Shown: positions 23,901-38,900 of the stretch, piece after piece
Numbering within the stretch: position 1 is the first letter of the stretch
How the letters are laid out: each line of letters begins with the position of its first letter
Assembly (NCBI RefSeq): GCF_003945595.2
Contig: NW_024103452.1
Coordinates: forward strand, 1,612,001 to 1,676,000
Origin: Pipra filicauda
Taxonomy: Eukaryota; Chordata; Aves; Passeriformes; Pipridae
Reading direction: 5' to 3'
DNA: 64,000 nt
Notes under the pieces: generated by a model
The model's database searches: none
What the model was told of the DNA's origin: nothing
What the model saw: the letters and a program-made list of their open reading frames with translations, nothing else
Position numbers and translations under genes: made by a program

Positions 23901-26900
23901 ATTGAACCATTTTTTACGGTTTTCATTTTTGATGGCAGTTAACTTTTGAAGATGGACTTTAAAAGGAAGGAGGTGACTGCAAAGAAAACATTCCCCTTGT
24001 CTCACTTCTAGAACAGGGATAGCAGTCCTGTCTGGTACTCAGAAATTTATTTTCTAACAAATGTCATTGAACTTCATACCTCATGAGGATTATTTTTCCT
24101 TTTACCTCTTCTCTTTTAAGAATGCCTGTGGTCATCAGAGTTTAAATAATCCTGCATTTCAAACCAGCAATTTTCCTTGTTTATGTGTTAAAGGAAACAG
24201 ATGGTGTTCCCACAAACTATTTAGCCCAACATTCTCAAAACATTGTTAACCACTTAATCTATGCAGAGCAACTAACAGGGACCAGGTTTGGCTCTGGTGA
24301 AACACGTAATGAGCCTTCAAACTTTCGGTCCTGCAAAACAAAGACAATTGAGCAGAAAGTTTGTTCTGTTCCTGCTGAAGACCATGCTCTTCCAAAAGCA
24401 ATTACTTGAGCCTTTTCCATGCCAATGACACGTTCCTAACCAAGAAAAAGAGCTGAATGTGCATGTACTTTACAAAATATCCTGTCCTGTGGTTCATTAA
24501 ATCCCTCTTTCTTACATATAGTGGAAAACCCCCCAACATTCTATTTCTTCTAGGATTAAAATGGATATTAGGCTGCAATAGAGAACATTCCTAACTAAGG
24601 CAACAACAAGACCATTCTCGTGCTTACAGCAGATACACACCACTGTAGTTTACATTGTTTAACAAGGACAAAGAGCAAATAAACTTACTGAAGCAAACAA
24701 AATTACTCTGAATTTATAGCAGTACCGTGGAGGACATAACATGGCCTGTTCCCATGAACTGCGATGCCTGATATGCAGAATGATGGGAAACAAGTGAGTT
24801 TTACAGGTGAGAGAACTGAAGCAGAGGTATGTTTCACCCCTGTAACACTTTGCCGCACCCAAACCACAGGCAGAGAGGGGAGGTGAAAAGGGCAGCTTGC
24901 TATTTCCCCGTATGGTTTCTTAACCCCAAGAACCTACTGATGCCTGCTGACTGCAACACCTAAAATAGATCAGTGTGTTTTGAAGGTGAAAAAGAAGAGG
25001 CATGTGAGGCAAATCCTGTATATGTATTTTAAATCTGGACAAAGAACTGTATTAAAACATATTTCCTCCCACGATCCTCTCCTCTTCACCCCATGGGCAA
25101 TCCTCAGCAGCTGATGAGCTACTGCCATTCACTGCTTACCATGGGAAGAGTTATGCCCCAGATGAGGCCAAGTGGTGGTGCATAAAATGGGGCTGTCATA
25201 AAGCCTGGATATGGGAAAAACTCATCAAAATGCAAGTAAATGGAAAAAAATCATGTTTGTTGTCTGTTTTAAAGTATTTCTATAAATTTAATACGAAACT
25301 ACTAATCATTGACATTCTGTTCCTGAGCCTGTTAAGTGGATGTGTAACAGCTACCTGGGCTCTTTTAAGCTTGTAAGGAGCATGAAATGGACAAAGAATG
25401 TGGGGAAATCATTTTCAGAGAGAATAAAGGGGAAAAAACCCTAATCCCTATTTCTTGAACTCCTAGCCTTTTGCAAGGCAGTGGCAGGAGCCACTGAATG
25501 GTGTCAGATCAGGCAGTGAACCACCTCTTGGTCCTTCTTTCAGTTTTGCTGCACGGACTTAGGAAGCCACACGTGTCTCCTTAAATGCTTTTGGTGTTTT
25601 TTTCCTTGGGAAAGTTTCTGTGGCTAAGTTCAGCTGCAAGAAGGTTATATTAAAAAACGCTGGATATTTGAAAGAATCTGTCTAGCTGGCTAAAATTCTG
25701 TCCTTTTTACAGAAAGCACATAGTGTTTCCACTCCTGTCTTTTGTAAACTGCATCAAGATATCCAGTGAACGATAATGAATTTCCTGACAGTAATATCTA
25801 TTGCATCGCTCTCTGTTGTCTGCTCTGAAAATAAAGAGCAGACTTATTTCTTTGTTATATACAATGACATACAGTGTTTCCCTGCTGTCAGTGAGTCAAC
25901 GTTGGAGCTTCTCTCTGACATGTGCTAAGGATACTCGCTCTTATAAACGTTTGGGTTTGTAAGCTGCTATAGGTCTTAGATTATGAATTCATAACGCTTT
26001 ATTTTAACCTAAATAATGCATGAACATTGGGCCACTATAAAACATTCTAGTATAGTATTTCCTGTCAAGACTGAACTGTTGGAGCTTTGATCAAGGTTCA
26101 CAAGCTGAAAGAGAGAGGAGGAAGCCTGCAGAGGCATTTCTTCTAATGCACTGGGCTTGTAGCTGCAACTATGTGTTGTTTCTAGTGCTTTAGGTCCAAA
26201 TGCTTCTGCAAGGCAAGAGGAAATCAACAGAAATGCCTGTATTAGTTTTCTGGGCTGAGTGTGTTATCAGATCTACTGCGAGGTGAAAAGAAATGCAGCA
26301 ACAACACACACAGAGACACCTCTGCTTGTCTTTGAGCGGGTGTTCACCAGTGAATTTTCTTAGAATATTCAGATGTGTGAAGATAAGAATACATGACAAA
26401 TGCTACACTGATACATGTTGTTTTCATCTTCAAAATACTGCTTATTTTCTCCTCTACTTTTTGTCCAGTTGTTGTCTAAGACCTTTACCTATGAAGATTC
26501 TGCTATAACTTGTAACTGCTTTCAGTGCTAAAGCATGTCCAGATGTCACTGATTCACGCTGAGCTAAATTAAAAATGCCTACCTTTGCAGGCTCAGGCAT
26601 TTAAATAGAAACTTTTAAATGCAGCTATGAAGTGCCTCCCTCACCAGTAGATGCTCAGCCTTAAAAAACAACCCTGCATTACTGTAATGTAAATAACTAC
26701 AAGTAATGGAAATGGGTGTCTTGCTTTTGAGGTGGTATTATTTCAACAAGATTTATACCAGTTTTGGGTTGTGAGTCTTGAAGATGTTGAGCAGAAGCTG
26801 TGAAACAAATTTAAAATAAAAAGTGTGAAATCACAAGCTGGCCTTGATTCAAACCCTCAACTGCTGGTGAAAATGGTATAGCCCACTGCTTTGCAACTAG

Positions 26901-29900
26901 CCTAATCCTGATTTTTTAACTTCTAGTGCGACCTCTTCCATTAACCAGCACACAAAAGCAGGGTCATTACACTGTTTTTCAGTTTTGTAGTTTTCCTAAA
27001 ACTGAAGTGCAGGTTTATTGTCCTTCCAAACAATTCCTTTTTAAAAATATGTGCAGTTACATAAATGGCCTATGCTCTGACTAATATAAAATGACAGGGA
27101 TGTATTAAGTGCGGTGGAATGGTACTGACTTGGATTAACTGCAACTTTGAATGACAGTGTTGAATTTTTGCTTACTGGAGTTCATGATTGCAAATTAATG
27201 CACATAGAAAGGTCTCTCTCTCTCTCCAGACCTCACCTGAATGAGCAGTACAAAGCACAAAAAAGCTCAACAATTTTGTCACTGGCAAGATTGTACTTGG
27301 GGTTTTTTTCTTTATTTTATGATATTTTCGTGACCTGATCCTGCTCTTTCTCACATCAACTCCGGGGCTTTCTGCCAGTTGTGTTATGAACAACATTTCT
27401 GCTTGCTTCAGTGGAACAGGCTTGGTGCTGGCTGGCCTTGAATTGCAAGGCTGAGTGGGAAGGGGTATTTCCTAGCTTCTGGTAAGAGTCATTCTTGCTT
27501 ACAAAATGTGATTAAAGAGAGTCAAACCAACACTTCTGAGAGCGTCCCATTTTTTTCAGAGGAAAGGAAGAGAAAAAGAGAGATAAGCAAAACATACTCA
27601 GTACTATTAAATTATCAGCATTTTTAAGAGGAGTGTGAAAGAGGATAGTTGTTCATCGCTCTTGCTAAGAGTTTTACCAGTGCCATCCCCATGACAATTA
27701 CTCATTTTCAGACAGACAGTGACATCATCATTTTTGTGCGCATTGGCCAACAGGGCTAAAGAGCTGATGCATTACAGGACTAGTGACAGAACAGGCACAC
27801 ACTCAGAAATAATGTCTATGGATGGACCTTATGGAGAAAGAAACCCCTCAAATTATTGAGTGATAAGTTTTAGTGGAGAAATGTGTGTATCTACTAAAGC
27901 ACTCAGTAGCAAAACTCAGTGGCAAAACTCAGCACCTCAGCATTTGGGTATCTTGCCCATGATAAAAAAGCAGCATTTTGCTTTGTCCATCCCAGTCTGT
28001 CTGGTCTTCTCATTATAAAAAGGTTGTCACATGAAGAACCATTTGGCTAACATGCATATGTTTTCTATGCTGGAAATACTCTGTCTCTTCTCAAAGACAG
28101 AAGCCAAAATTTAGGGCAAGTTTGGAGGAGGACAGGAAAGAAAGAAAAAGGATGAGAATATGCGGTGGTGGGACAGGTAGGGCAGAGAGTGTCTTGTTGT
28201 GAATGACATAAAATCCTAAAGGCTCACAAGCAATAAACCAGTTTGGTTCAGTCCAAACAACTAATTTTAATTTTTTTGAGGGGCTTCATCTTATTTGTGT
28301 TATTTCTTTCCTCCTATATTGAACTGAAAGTTGGGGGAGGAAAGCTTCATTTGGGAATTGTTGTAATAGGGTATTTCCATGACTTCGTTCCCTTTCCTTT
28401 AAGACATTTCTCAGAACAGATCCTTCCCTGTCAACAATTTCAGTTTTTGTGAATCGGCATTTCCCAGGGGGCAAAAAAATGGTTGAGATGAAGCACTGCC
28501 AAAGAGTTTCAATTCCACAAGAGTGTTTTCGGAGGTACACTTGGGTAGAAACAACGGAAGTGTCTCTAAATCATCTGGGTTGGGAACCATGTTGCTCTGA
28601 GAGAGGTAGGCAAATAAAACCTTCCATCAGGAAGCAGTTCAATTTAATTTGATTTGTAGAGGTTCTCTGGCTCACAAGTTATACTCTGGCTCCATTTTTG
28701 TATGGGTTTCTCTGGGCACATGTACCGACAAGTGCTCCTAGTAACCGGTGTTTAGATTAGCACTGCTTGCTGTGGCAAGTTTATGGAAGATATAGACACC
28801 TTTTAAACAGATATAAACTCCACCATTAATTGTTTGTTGCATCTGTACAATAATTATATCAGACCTCAGTCATGACTGATTGTGCATATGAAAAAGTTAT
28901 GATGGCAAGACCCAATGGGAATATGTTATTGTCTTTTATGGATTAGGGATGGGTTATAGAAGGTGCCTGTCTCCCTAGAACTTAAGTACATTAATTTCAT
29001 TTTATTTCCATTCTAACAAATCTGTTTGGGGAGAAAGATTAATTTAGATTCAACAAAAAAAAAAAAGATGCAGTATTATCACTGTTATTTAAAAAAGAAA
29101 AATTGAAACATTTCATGCCAGACATGTGGAATGATGATATTCTGGTGCTAATTAGTCTTCCCCCAAATCAAAACATCTCCAAAGTCACAGAATGCCTGCC
29201 AAGCCTTAGGTTTCACTACAACTGTGTTTTCTTACGGTCAGCAACCTGTCTTCATCTACTCATTTCCTATCTCCATAAACCACACTTCCTCCTTATGATT
29301 AGATTCACTTTCTGAATAATCAGTTTTCCACTTGTGTGGAATTTTTTTCTAAAATGCTCTGCTGCTGTGCTTAGTTTTTAGTACCTAGAGGGAAATTTAG
29401 ATTACCCGAATTTAGTGTCTGTTTCAGACACAGTCAAAGCTCCAGTTAGGTTTTGAACCACCAAGAAAAGAATCCATAAACTTGCATTTTCCTGTTTATT
29501 ATTTATTTTTTTTTCTTTTTTTTTTTTTTTTTCTTTTTTTTTTATTAAAGGTTTGATCCTGTGCTTGTGCCTGTGCAGACAGATTTGTGTCCCAGGAGAC
29601 CTCGGTTATTGGAGGAGATTACAGTACTGGCCTTTTTTGTGATACTCCAGGGGAAAAATGCATACCTCTGGTCTACAAATAGAACTGATTAAAATGAGCC
29701 CTGCACTCAGGAAGAAACAGGGAGTAATGTTGAGCTCATATGTTTGCTCACCCTAATAAAATGCAGTTTTTTTCTTATAATACTTCTCTACAAATCACAT
29801 CAGTGAATAACTACTGCTTACTCTGAGCTGTGGATTAGGGTTTCTTCACTCAGTTTTCATGAAGACTACTGAGAATAGATTAACTGCACTAAATTTTACA

Positions 29901-32900
29901 GTAAAATGGCTGTTCTATTACTGTCACATGGAAGATTACAAGTGAAACTCCTCAGTCTAAGAAAAAGGCTGTGTGCTGTTTTAACCACTGAGTTTGCATT
30001 TAATTTGAGAGATTTTCATCCTTTAGAGCACACTTTGTGAAACAGAGCACTGAGTGTTGAGGTATGTGGTACCATTCCTGCTGTACTCAGCAAACTTCCT
30101 GTGTGTTCAGCACTTCTTCCACTGAAGCAATATTTTGTTACGAGGGGCATAAATCCCCAAAATAGAATTTGTAATGTGAAAGCAGAAAAAAAGAAGGACT
30201 ATACGATCACTGTTTGGGTAATTTATGTAAACCCTATCACAGGAAACTGTGGTACTTCAGACTTGAGGGTAAACGGGGACATTATTCTAACTTCGAATGA
30301 AAATACATTTTGCTGACAAACTGCAGAATACTACATATGCTCCAGTTCTTTTTGATAATAAAATATATCTGCCACACAACTCTTTACTGTGCTTAATGTA
30401 TGTCTCTTCTTACCTCACAAATATGAAAATAGGCAAGAAAAAAACAGATATTAATGTAAAGGCAGGCTTATTTCTGTAACAAACATTACATGCAACCATT
30501 TGTTTCTTCCCAGCTAAGACAGTACTTATTTAATTGGAAGGAAAAACGTCATAATGGGGCTAACTGGCTCCTGCTACCAAAGCCTGTGCTGGAACTGCCA
30601 GGGTTGGTGCTGCTTGTGGTGTGGCATTTCCACTTTCTAGTTCAGTCAACCAACATGACTCTATAATATAATAATAAAAAATATAATAATAAAGACCAGG
30701 GAAAAAGGTCTGTTCCCTTAGCCATGCTTTACCCAAGCCTCCTGCTGAAGGCAGTCACCTCTTGAAAAAGGCAGAGTTAGCAGGATGGCGGGGTGTGAAA
30801 CCCTTCATCTGTCAAGGACATATTTATACTTGGAAATAGGCCAGGGATGAAGATGAGTTCCTCCCTTATTCTGCTCTATCCACTTTTAGAAGGTGGGTAA
30901 CTCTTAAGTGTTTCCTGAACTGCAGAGTTCTAGTTCAAACAGACCAACAAACAAAAAAGCTGGTATGTTCCAAGGCATTAATCTCTATTTGCCTGAGTTA
31001 GTCTGTGCCCCGTGGGAGCTGTTGTTCAGGGCTAGTAACTCTTGCAGTGCAGCCTCTTCCCTGGTTAAACAGCTGTGGTACATAAGCCTCATTCTGTTTT
31101 GTGCAGAGTTCTCTTGATCAGCAGTTCTCCTGAGAGCTACTGGTTCCTACAGAAAGCTTTCAGAATTTGCAAAACTGTTTTCCAACAAGAAAATAATTCC
31201 CTTAAAATTTTTGGCCAATACTGTTTTCAGGATGGCAGGGACAGCACAACAGACCAGCCAGGGGAAACACTGAACCAGACAATGATGCCGGTGACTTTTT
31301 TTCATGTGTAGCTTTCCCCAGTTTAAAGCTTAGGTGTGAACTAATGATTAATCACAGATGCAAGACTTTGTGCTTTGACAGCACCTTTCCCAGAGGATGT
31401 TCTTAAAGTAATCTGTACAGAATGAGTTCCCTCATAATTAACCCACATATTTCACAGATGAGGTGCAGAAACACCACTAAAACCCACGCAGAATTCTGCA
31501 GCGAGGATAAAATCCACGTTTCCTGAATGTCTCAAGGTTCCTTCTCTTTGCTAGCTGCAGCAAAAGAGAGTAAGTTTCAAGGCAGAGCACACAAGGAGGG
31601 AATAAATTCTAAGATACAGCTTTCACATCTTTATGCTCCTCAGACGCTCTCCACACTTAGGGGTGTAACCGTTTTGTGACTAAACTTGCAGCACATCTAT
31701 AAAAGCTTGGGGCTAACCAAGGCTAATTTTAAACTGTCCCTCATTATCTCTGTCATTGGGAGGCTGAGTTTTAGAAGGTGCTATTTTATTTGATAGAGGG
31801 AGCCAATACAGCTCTGTTGTCAACAACCAGCTTGGTCAGAATCAATTAATCATTGTAATTACCTGCCTCAGGACTCCTTTTTGACTCGCTTTGCCTTTCT
31901 GGCTAACAAGATGCGTTACCTCAGCACAGCTTAATAACATGCCCACTGTTGATTTACTGCTGCTTGAGGCTAGACAATTCCTGCCTGACTATAGTTCCTA
32001 AGCCTTGCCTGCAAAACCTGTATGGCAGCCAAGCCACACATCTGCACAAAGAAAACAGGCAGACGTGCAGAAATGGATAGGGCAGAAACTGCTGCTGGTC
32101 CCACTTAAGAGTGGTGTCTAAAGGACATGGTCGTCTTCTCTAGCTACTGCTATGGGAAGGGAGAAGGCTTCCATATAGGAAGTGCTCATAGCAAAACTAT
32201 TCAAAGTCCTTAAAACTGCCAAAACACACAGCTTGCTGACCAGCTGATTCCGCTGATGGAAGGAGGCAAAGTGGTTCATTTAAGCCTTTGGAGCAGGTGT
32301 CACAAGTCCGAGAAAAGAGATTAATTATCTTTGGAAGACAAAGCAAAGATTCCCCAAATTAAATCTTCAAGATGTCCAGCTTTCCTTAATACTAAGGATT
32401 GTTTTTACTGATCCCTAGAGGAGGAGGAGTTGGAGGACGGACTGCTTCCTCAGACAAAGAACACAAGCTAAAGTGCTTCTCTTTAATTAGGCTTTTCTTT
32501 CACAAACCCATTAGCAGAGAGTTGCAGCTTTAGCATTAAATAGCAGTTTAGCAAGGTTAGGATGACAAAGAACAGAATCCACCCCTCCTAATAACCCTAC
32601 AGTTCTCTCTTGTTTCAATCCCAGTGGTTTCAATCCCAGTGGGTTCTATTTAGTGTAGAACTAAGCAATTCCAAAGCACCAGAGATATGTCTACCTCTGA
32701 TCAAAGCAGAACACTGCCGTGAGGTTTGTCTGCCACTAATAAACAGTGAATACTAAGACCAAGGGCTCTTAGGCTAAATAAATTTAAGTCATGATTAAAG
32801 CAAGTAGCAAATATTAGCTAGCGCTAAGCAGGTTGATATCTACTTTGATGAGGGTAAAATGCTTTATAAATGTATGTGTTTAGTTATTCTACACTTAGCA

Positions 32901-35900
32901 CCGCAGCCATTTCTTTTTATGCAGCATAGCTGGCCTGTCATAGGTTGCAGGAAATTAAATGAAAGCAAGTTATAAGGCAGACAAATAATCTTAATTTTCT
33001 ACAGAAGATGCCTTGAATTCAGAAAAATGCATATTCAAGGTTGATGAAACAATTTCTAGGCAGAAACTTGGAGAAAACAGGTGCTTCACTGCTTCTGATT
33101 TTTGCATCTCAACAAGAAGTTTGCACTTAAACTAAAACAAAGCTTTCCGTTTCTCAGTGTTTCGAGGGTTTTAACACAGTCCTAGCAGCAACCAGGTTTA
33201 TGCAGGATGTCCTGTTAGTTTCAGTGGAGCTGGAGGGGGCCAGAGGAGGGAGATTTCACACGCAGCTGGAAAATTCTTTCTGTGCAGTGTACAAACACAT
33301 ACGTATTATGCTACGCAAACTATCCTAACACTCATTTAGGCAGGTCAGGCCCTAAAACTATTCCAAGCTTGGGTTTTTCAACAGACCTCAGTGCAGCTCT
33401 GCAGCACGGTGAAGCTCCTGTGGCCCAAGAGGGATAGCTGAGGTTGTAAAACATTCAGTGCTGTAAAATGTTTCCTATAGACATACACTAAAATGTGATC
33501 TCTTCTCTGCTGTTCCATTAATACGTATTTAGCAGGTGCTCAGTGACCTTAGAGGGTATCTAAATGCTACTGTGGATAGGTAAACAATACTGCTTCTGAA
33601 AAACATTTCACTATATCTAGTCTACAGGGAAAGGAGAAAAGGAGAAAAAATATGTGAGACTTGTCAAGAAAACCCACATAATTGCTCCAACAAAGCTCCT
33701 ATCTCTGCCTGTGCAGCAAGTGCAATTTTCTCATTTTATCTTCCTGCACAGCCTAGAAAGCATAATTGTGGAAAAGCTGAGCAAGCAAACCTCTTTATAA
33801 ATTGACTTGGAATAGTTTCACAGATCTTTTTCTCTTGCTCAGAAGGAAAAAAAATCCATTTAGTCTTATCAGGGAAAATGAAATTATAACAAGGAAATAA
33901 AAGCATTAGAAGATGTCTTCCAAAGGCCTGATATGAAAAAGGCTGAGTTGCGGGAGAGGTGGGGGAAAAACATGAAACAGACTGTCTTGCCAATCTGAAT
34001 TAGGAGATCAAAGTTTAAACCAGACAAGAACTTCCTTACAAGAGCCATCATCTGCTCATGTAACCTTCATATAAATGCTATGCCTTAAACTCTAAAGGTA
34101 AGAAGGATGCTAATAGCTAATAGCTGAAGCTGTTGAACTGGGAATGGAGGGAGTGGAAGAACTTCTTGTTGGCTTTGTAATAAGGGGTCTGGAAGACCAG
34201 GAGAATCTCCTTCATTCCTTGGGTATCTTCCTTAATCTTTTTCCACCAGTGTGACTGTGCACTGTGTGTACCAGGGTACCTGGCAAGTATCTTATTAAGG
34301 TAAAATGAAGGAGTGGCAGGAGATGGGGAGAGTCTAAGAAGGACAGCAGGAATAAAGGGGGACCCACTTAATGCAGTGCCACTCACTGGAGCCTTGGGAG
34401 CTGTCAATTGCTTCAGTAATGGCTGCATCATGGAGCTCTTGCAGCTCCCACGTTCAATCAAGAAATTTAGCTGTAGGTAAATGTAAATGCACTCTTACAA
34501 GGTTTAGGTTCAGTATTCAAACATCCCTAGTTACCATCATCCTCTTGTTCCCTCACAAGTATGGCTCTTGTCAATCACGTATTCCTCTTTATAGTTTAGA
34601 CCCACTGGGACTTCTCCAGCAACACTATATAATTTTTAATTAAACAAAAATTACTTGGGCAGATGATGTAACCGTTCATTAATATGTGGGAGAGTTAATC
34701 TTGCTACAGTAGCGCTTTTGAACATATAATGCAAGAGTGCCATAGGCCAGATGTGCCTCAGCCTGGGAGGATGTGAGATCACATACTCTCCCTCACCTTT
34801 AGCAGCAGCTCCAAAATGCTCTACTGTGTATCTCCCTTGCAAATTAAGCTGCTTAGTTTAATTACGAATAATTAAAGTTACTGCTATAACTTCATATAGT
34901 TTTTTTATATATATATGTTTGGTTTTTTTTAATCAGCCCACAGGCTGGCACTAGGCATTAACAACTTCATTGGTGGGCAGCACAAGAGAGCTGCTTTGGA
35001 GCTGTGAAGTAAAAGCAAATGCACGCACCTTGTTAGTCAGAGCTGGACCATCAGCACACCTCTGCATGGAGGGTGGCACCTGGTAAATATCTTGTCCCAC
35101 TAGACCATGACCAGTGGGTATTTGGTAAATTCCCTGATTCTGATGGGAAGGTGGCACTTGGTAGACAGGGTCCCGTGCTACAGCATGTGAGCTTGGCACT
35201 TGGTAGATCTTTTGCTGGTTGAAAGATTGATTCATCAATCCTGAGCTGGGCATATCCTGGCCAGACAGACTGTCCTGTACCACTGGACCTATCAGGAGTT
35301 TCACACGGTTGCCTGGAACGATGCCTTGCCGGCCGTGTAAGGAGCAGAGCCACCATCCTTCAAGACCTTTGGTGTTCTGTTCTATCACCGTCAAAATGTC
35401 TCCTTTGCGGAAGGCCAACTCTTCTGCACATTCGGGGACGTTATCGTACAGGGCTCTTGCCATAAGATTCTGTGGAGAAAGAAGGGCAAGAACAGCAAAT
35501 GAACAAACAAGCTAGAATTTTTCTGAATTTTCAAGCACATTCTAGGTGACACGAAAAAAGAACGGAATTTGAAAAAGAAGTGTGCAGGAAAACAAAATAA
35601 CATGGAAAATAATGCAGCAGAGGATTTTTCTGTCCCAGTAGTAACAGCGGGTCAGATGGAATCTCTTTATTTGGCCCGAATGGACAGGAAGTCAGGAGAG
35701 TTCTGCACTTGGCATTGATGTGCTCTTCTTGTGAATGAGGGCTTGTCCCTTCATCTCTTGACGCTGATTTCCATATAAGTGTTCTCTGTGTACTGCTACA
35801 GCTAACTAGCTGCTATTTAAAATAAAACTTGAACAAGACTCTCAGGGACATAATCCAGAGCAGTTTTTCCCAAACGTTTTTACATTTGCGGGGTCCCAAA

Positions 35901-38900
35901 AGACTTTCCATGGGGGTGCAGATCCCATTAAGGTAAAGACAGTGAGCTGGCTTTTCTTAGCTGACACCTGCAGGCTCCTTAAAGTCAGGGATCTGTAGAC
36001 CACCTGCTGAGAAAAACTGTTCTGAAATACAAACTGACAAAATGTCACAGGTTTTGAACTACAATGCTTGTGTTTGCACATGGCTTTGTGCCTTCTCACT
36101 CTTTCTGTGAACTTCCTTGGTGGTGCAGTACAGCACAGCATCAGCTTAATAGGCAAGGAGCTTCCTCTCCCCACTGCCTCAAAACCACCACCACAAAAAA
36201 ATCCCTCCAAAACAACCTCAAAGGACATAGTTCCTCTGAGTCCCACTTTCTGTAGAAAGATCTTGAAGAGAACATTATTTAAAAAAATAATGTGCCTAGT
36301 TACCCCAAGTGTTGTGGCTGTGCTACCAGCAGTACCCCTGCTAAGAAGTTTTAAGCCAACTCTGAATTGATGTAAGATTGTGATGTGTTCCTAATGTGTT
36401 ACTAAGAATAATAAGCACCACCTTCTATCACAGATGGAAGCAGCTCCCTTTCCTCTTCCTTTGCAGGCCTGAATGGCACATCTAGTTCTGAGTAACTGGC
36501 CAAGGTATTCAATGGAAAGTAGGCAGGCTGTCTGTATTAACGTTCTTGGACCCCTCAAAAAGGCCATGAACATTTAATTTTTTGGGTGTGGTGATATTTC
36601 CAAACGTGTTGGAAACAAGTGCTTCATGACTGCCTGATTTTCAGTGAAGGCATTCAGCAGAGATGGTTATAAACTAATCATAAGCACTTGAAAAAATATA
36701 CGGAGCCCTGAATTTGTAGCGCTCAAGCTGAAATACTTGGATGCAGTACACAAACTGAAATAGTACTAATCCACCAAAAAGGATATGCAGCTGTCTTAAA
36801 CATTTATCTTCCCTTTGTTAAAGGGATAGTGTCGAGTACAGTTTAGTGTTTTTATCTGTCATATTTATCCTCTTCCTTGGCTATAACAGAACTTTTTTTT
36901 ATCCCTCACTTGTTATATCTTTCCCTATTGACACACACTTGTTTTCCAATCATCTCTGTGCTTCATCAAGACAGCAGACTTCCATTTGACCTTGCTCAGT
37001 CAGGAGGCTGTACACAGGGCTGACTAGTGGATGGAAAAAGGGTAAGCTCAGATGTCACATAAAAGGTAGGCGGACATGCTTTTTCCAAGACATTTAGTGT
37101 TGAAATGGGGTGCATGAGATCAGTTTCCTCTTCTCTAAATGGAGGATCAGCTTTCAAATGTATGAGAAACACTGGCTTTGCCTTTCATCAGCATCATTAA
37201 TGAGGTCAGTATAAATTAAGCTTTGGTTTGGAAAAGTAGGATGGCCATTTTGAACTCCCCTGTAAACAGCAGGATTGAGGCCCACCATTCTCTCTGATGT
37301 ACATCTACTCAGCTCATCAGTAACAAAGCACTAAGAAACAAGAATATAGATAAAGGAGAGAGCGATTTTTGTCCATGCCTTGGCAGGACTGTAAAACTAT
37401 TATTTAAGCATGGTCAAAACCAGCAGTCTCTTCTTGAACACTACATCTATGCTCTTGCTGTGTTGACCTGGCTGCTTAGCTGAGTCCTCGGAGCTCATAA
37501 AGCAAAAGCCCCTGCCTAGTATGAATATTCAAGTTAATCTCTTATCTTTCTACATTTTTTCTACCATGTCTTTCACAGGCAAAATCTACTAACATGACTA
37601 GCTGAGCCTGTGCAACTGACAAAATATTTAAAGAAGGCTTTCACAGAGGAGTTGTTTAAAGGAGGAAGATTATGGCTAGATTGGGGAGGCCCAAACCAAG
37701 CAGGCTAAATCAAAGATAAATGCATATTCTTCTACACTTTGGTGATTAAAGGTATTTGAAAAGCTTGATTAGCTTTTACAGCAAAGCAATTCTCAGAACA
37801 AAGCTGGAATGGTGGTAGAATTAGAGCAGATAAAAGTTCCCATGTGAATTTTTCCCAGTTGCTCATTATCTCTGTCCCAGTGACCTTCTCACCACCTGGC
37901 ACGCAGCATGTTAATACTTTCTGGATGTGCTTCAAGAACTTCTTTGCTGCAAACAGCTTCAGATTCTCATTGTCAGTGTTAACTCAGGCACCAGTATGTG
38001 AATCATACTAATTGGTTGCTACTTGTTTCACAGCAATTTCCCCAAGGCCTTTTAAATAGCCCAGAGCCATGCCACCAGCACCAGTCACTGATGGAGCAGT
38101 GAACCAGGCAAAATATTCCACCAAATAAGGACTAGGACCAGAAACACTAAGCCTGTTGCTTGGTGCCAGCAGCAAAGGCACTGATCCTGCTAAGCAAATC
38201 TGTGTTTTGGGCATTTCCCTGACTTCATTCTTCCTTCACAGGATTGCTTAACACGAGCTTCAGAAACAGTGTCACAGTCACTTTCATTACTCAGCAGAGT
38301 CAGCGTGGAGAAAAATGAAACTGTCACCACAGAAGGCCATCAGGAAAGCTTTTCAAAACCACAGAGGTACCTTTAACCTGCTGTGGTGATCAAAACTGTA
38401 GTCTTTACTTTTCCACACACGGAAAGAACTTCCGATCGAAGATATCTCTCAACATTTATGGGCTTTATCTCAACTGACTGGACAAATTTGACTATTTTTT
38501 GGATTCTGTGGGCATCATAGCCAATATCTCAATAGTCCCTCTTCTTGTTCTCATCAGCTCAGAGAATGGGGAGCATTATACGGAATTAATTCGACTTGCT
38601 CTGAAGACACATGGATATGTCGCTCATCTGTCTGTGAAACAGGCATCAAATAAGCACTAAGATCTGATATGAGAAGACACAGCAGTGACCTTTTTGTGTA
38701 AGCGCTAAAAAAACCTTGGCCATTTCCTAAACAAATCGGCGATAAAGAAAGGGCAATGAGAAAATTGTACTGGAACTTGTTTTCACAACTGGCAAGTAGC
38801 ACAGAAGTCCCTTTGTATTTCTAATACAGCAAGAAAAAAGGAGGGCAACAGATTGAGAACTACAAATTCAAGTTCTGTAACGGTAGGGAAAAATGATCTG

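Larger units (their letters stand above)
19699..35028 (-). other. NEDD9 intron 2 (15.3 kb)
   Basis: GT-AG intron, donor GTGCGT, acceptor ATCCACAG. AT-rich. Contents recognised: a perfect 10-bp inverted repeat (20944-20966), a CR1 fragment (22494-22620), a possible MIR tail (24798-24830), a CT run (27213-27226), a long T tract (29505-29545), an AT-rich run (30662-30693), a 15-bp tandem duplication (32613-32642) and a TA/T tract (34900-34930). No convincing gene within it on either strand. Confidence 0.92.

Noticed and set aside
34951..35028. Continuation of the exon 2 open frame past VRAFAFTSQL
   Set aside because: A GTGCGT donor follows AACAAG exactly where the CAS-family sequence breaks off, and exon 3 restores it.
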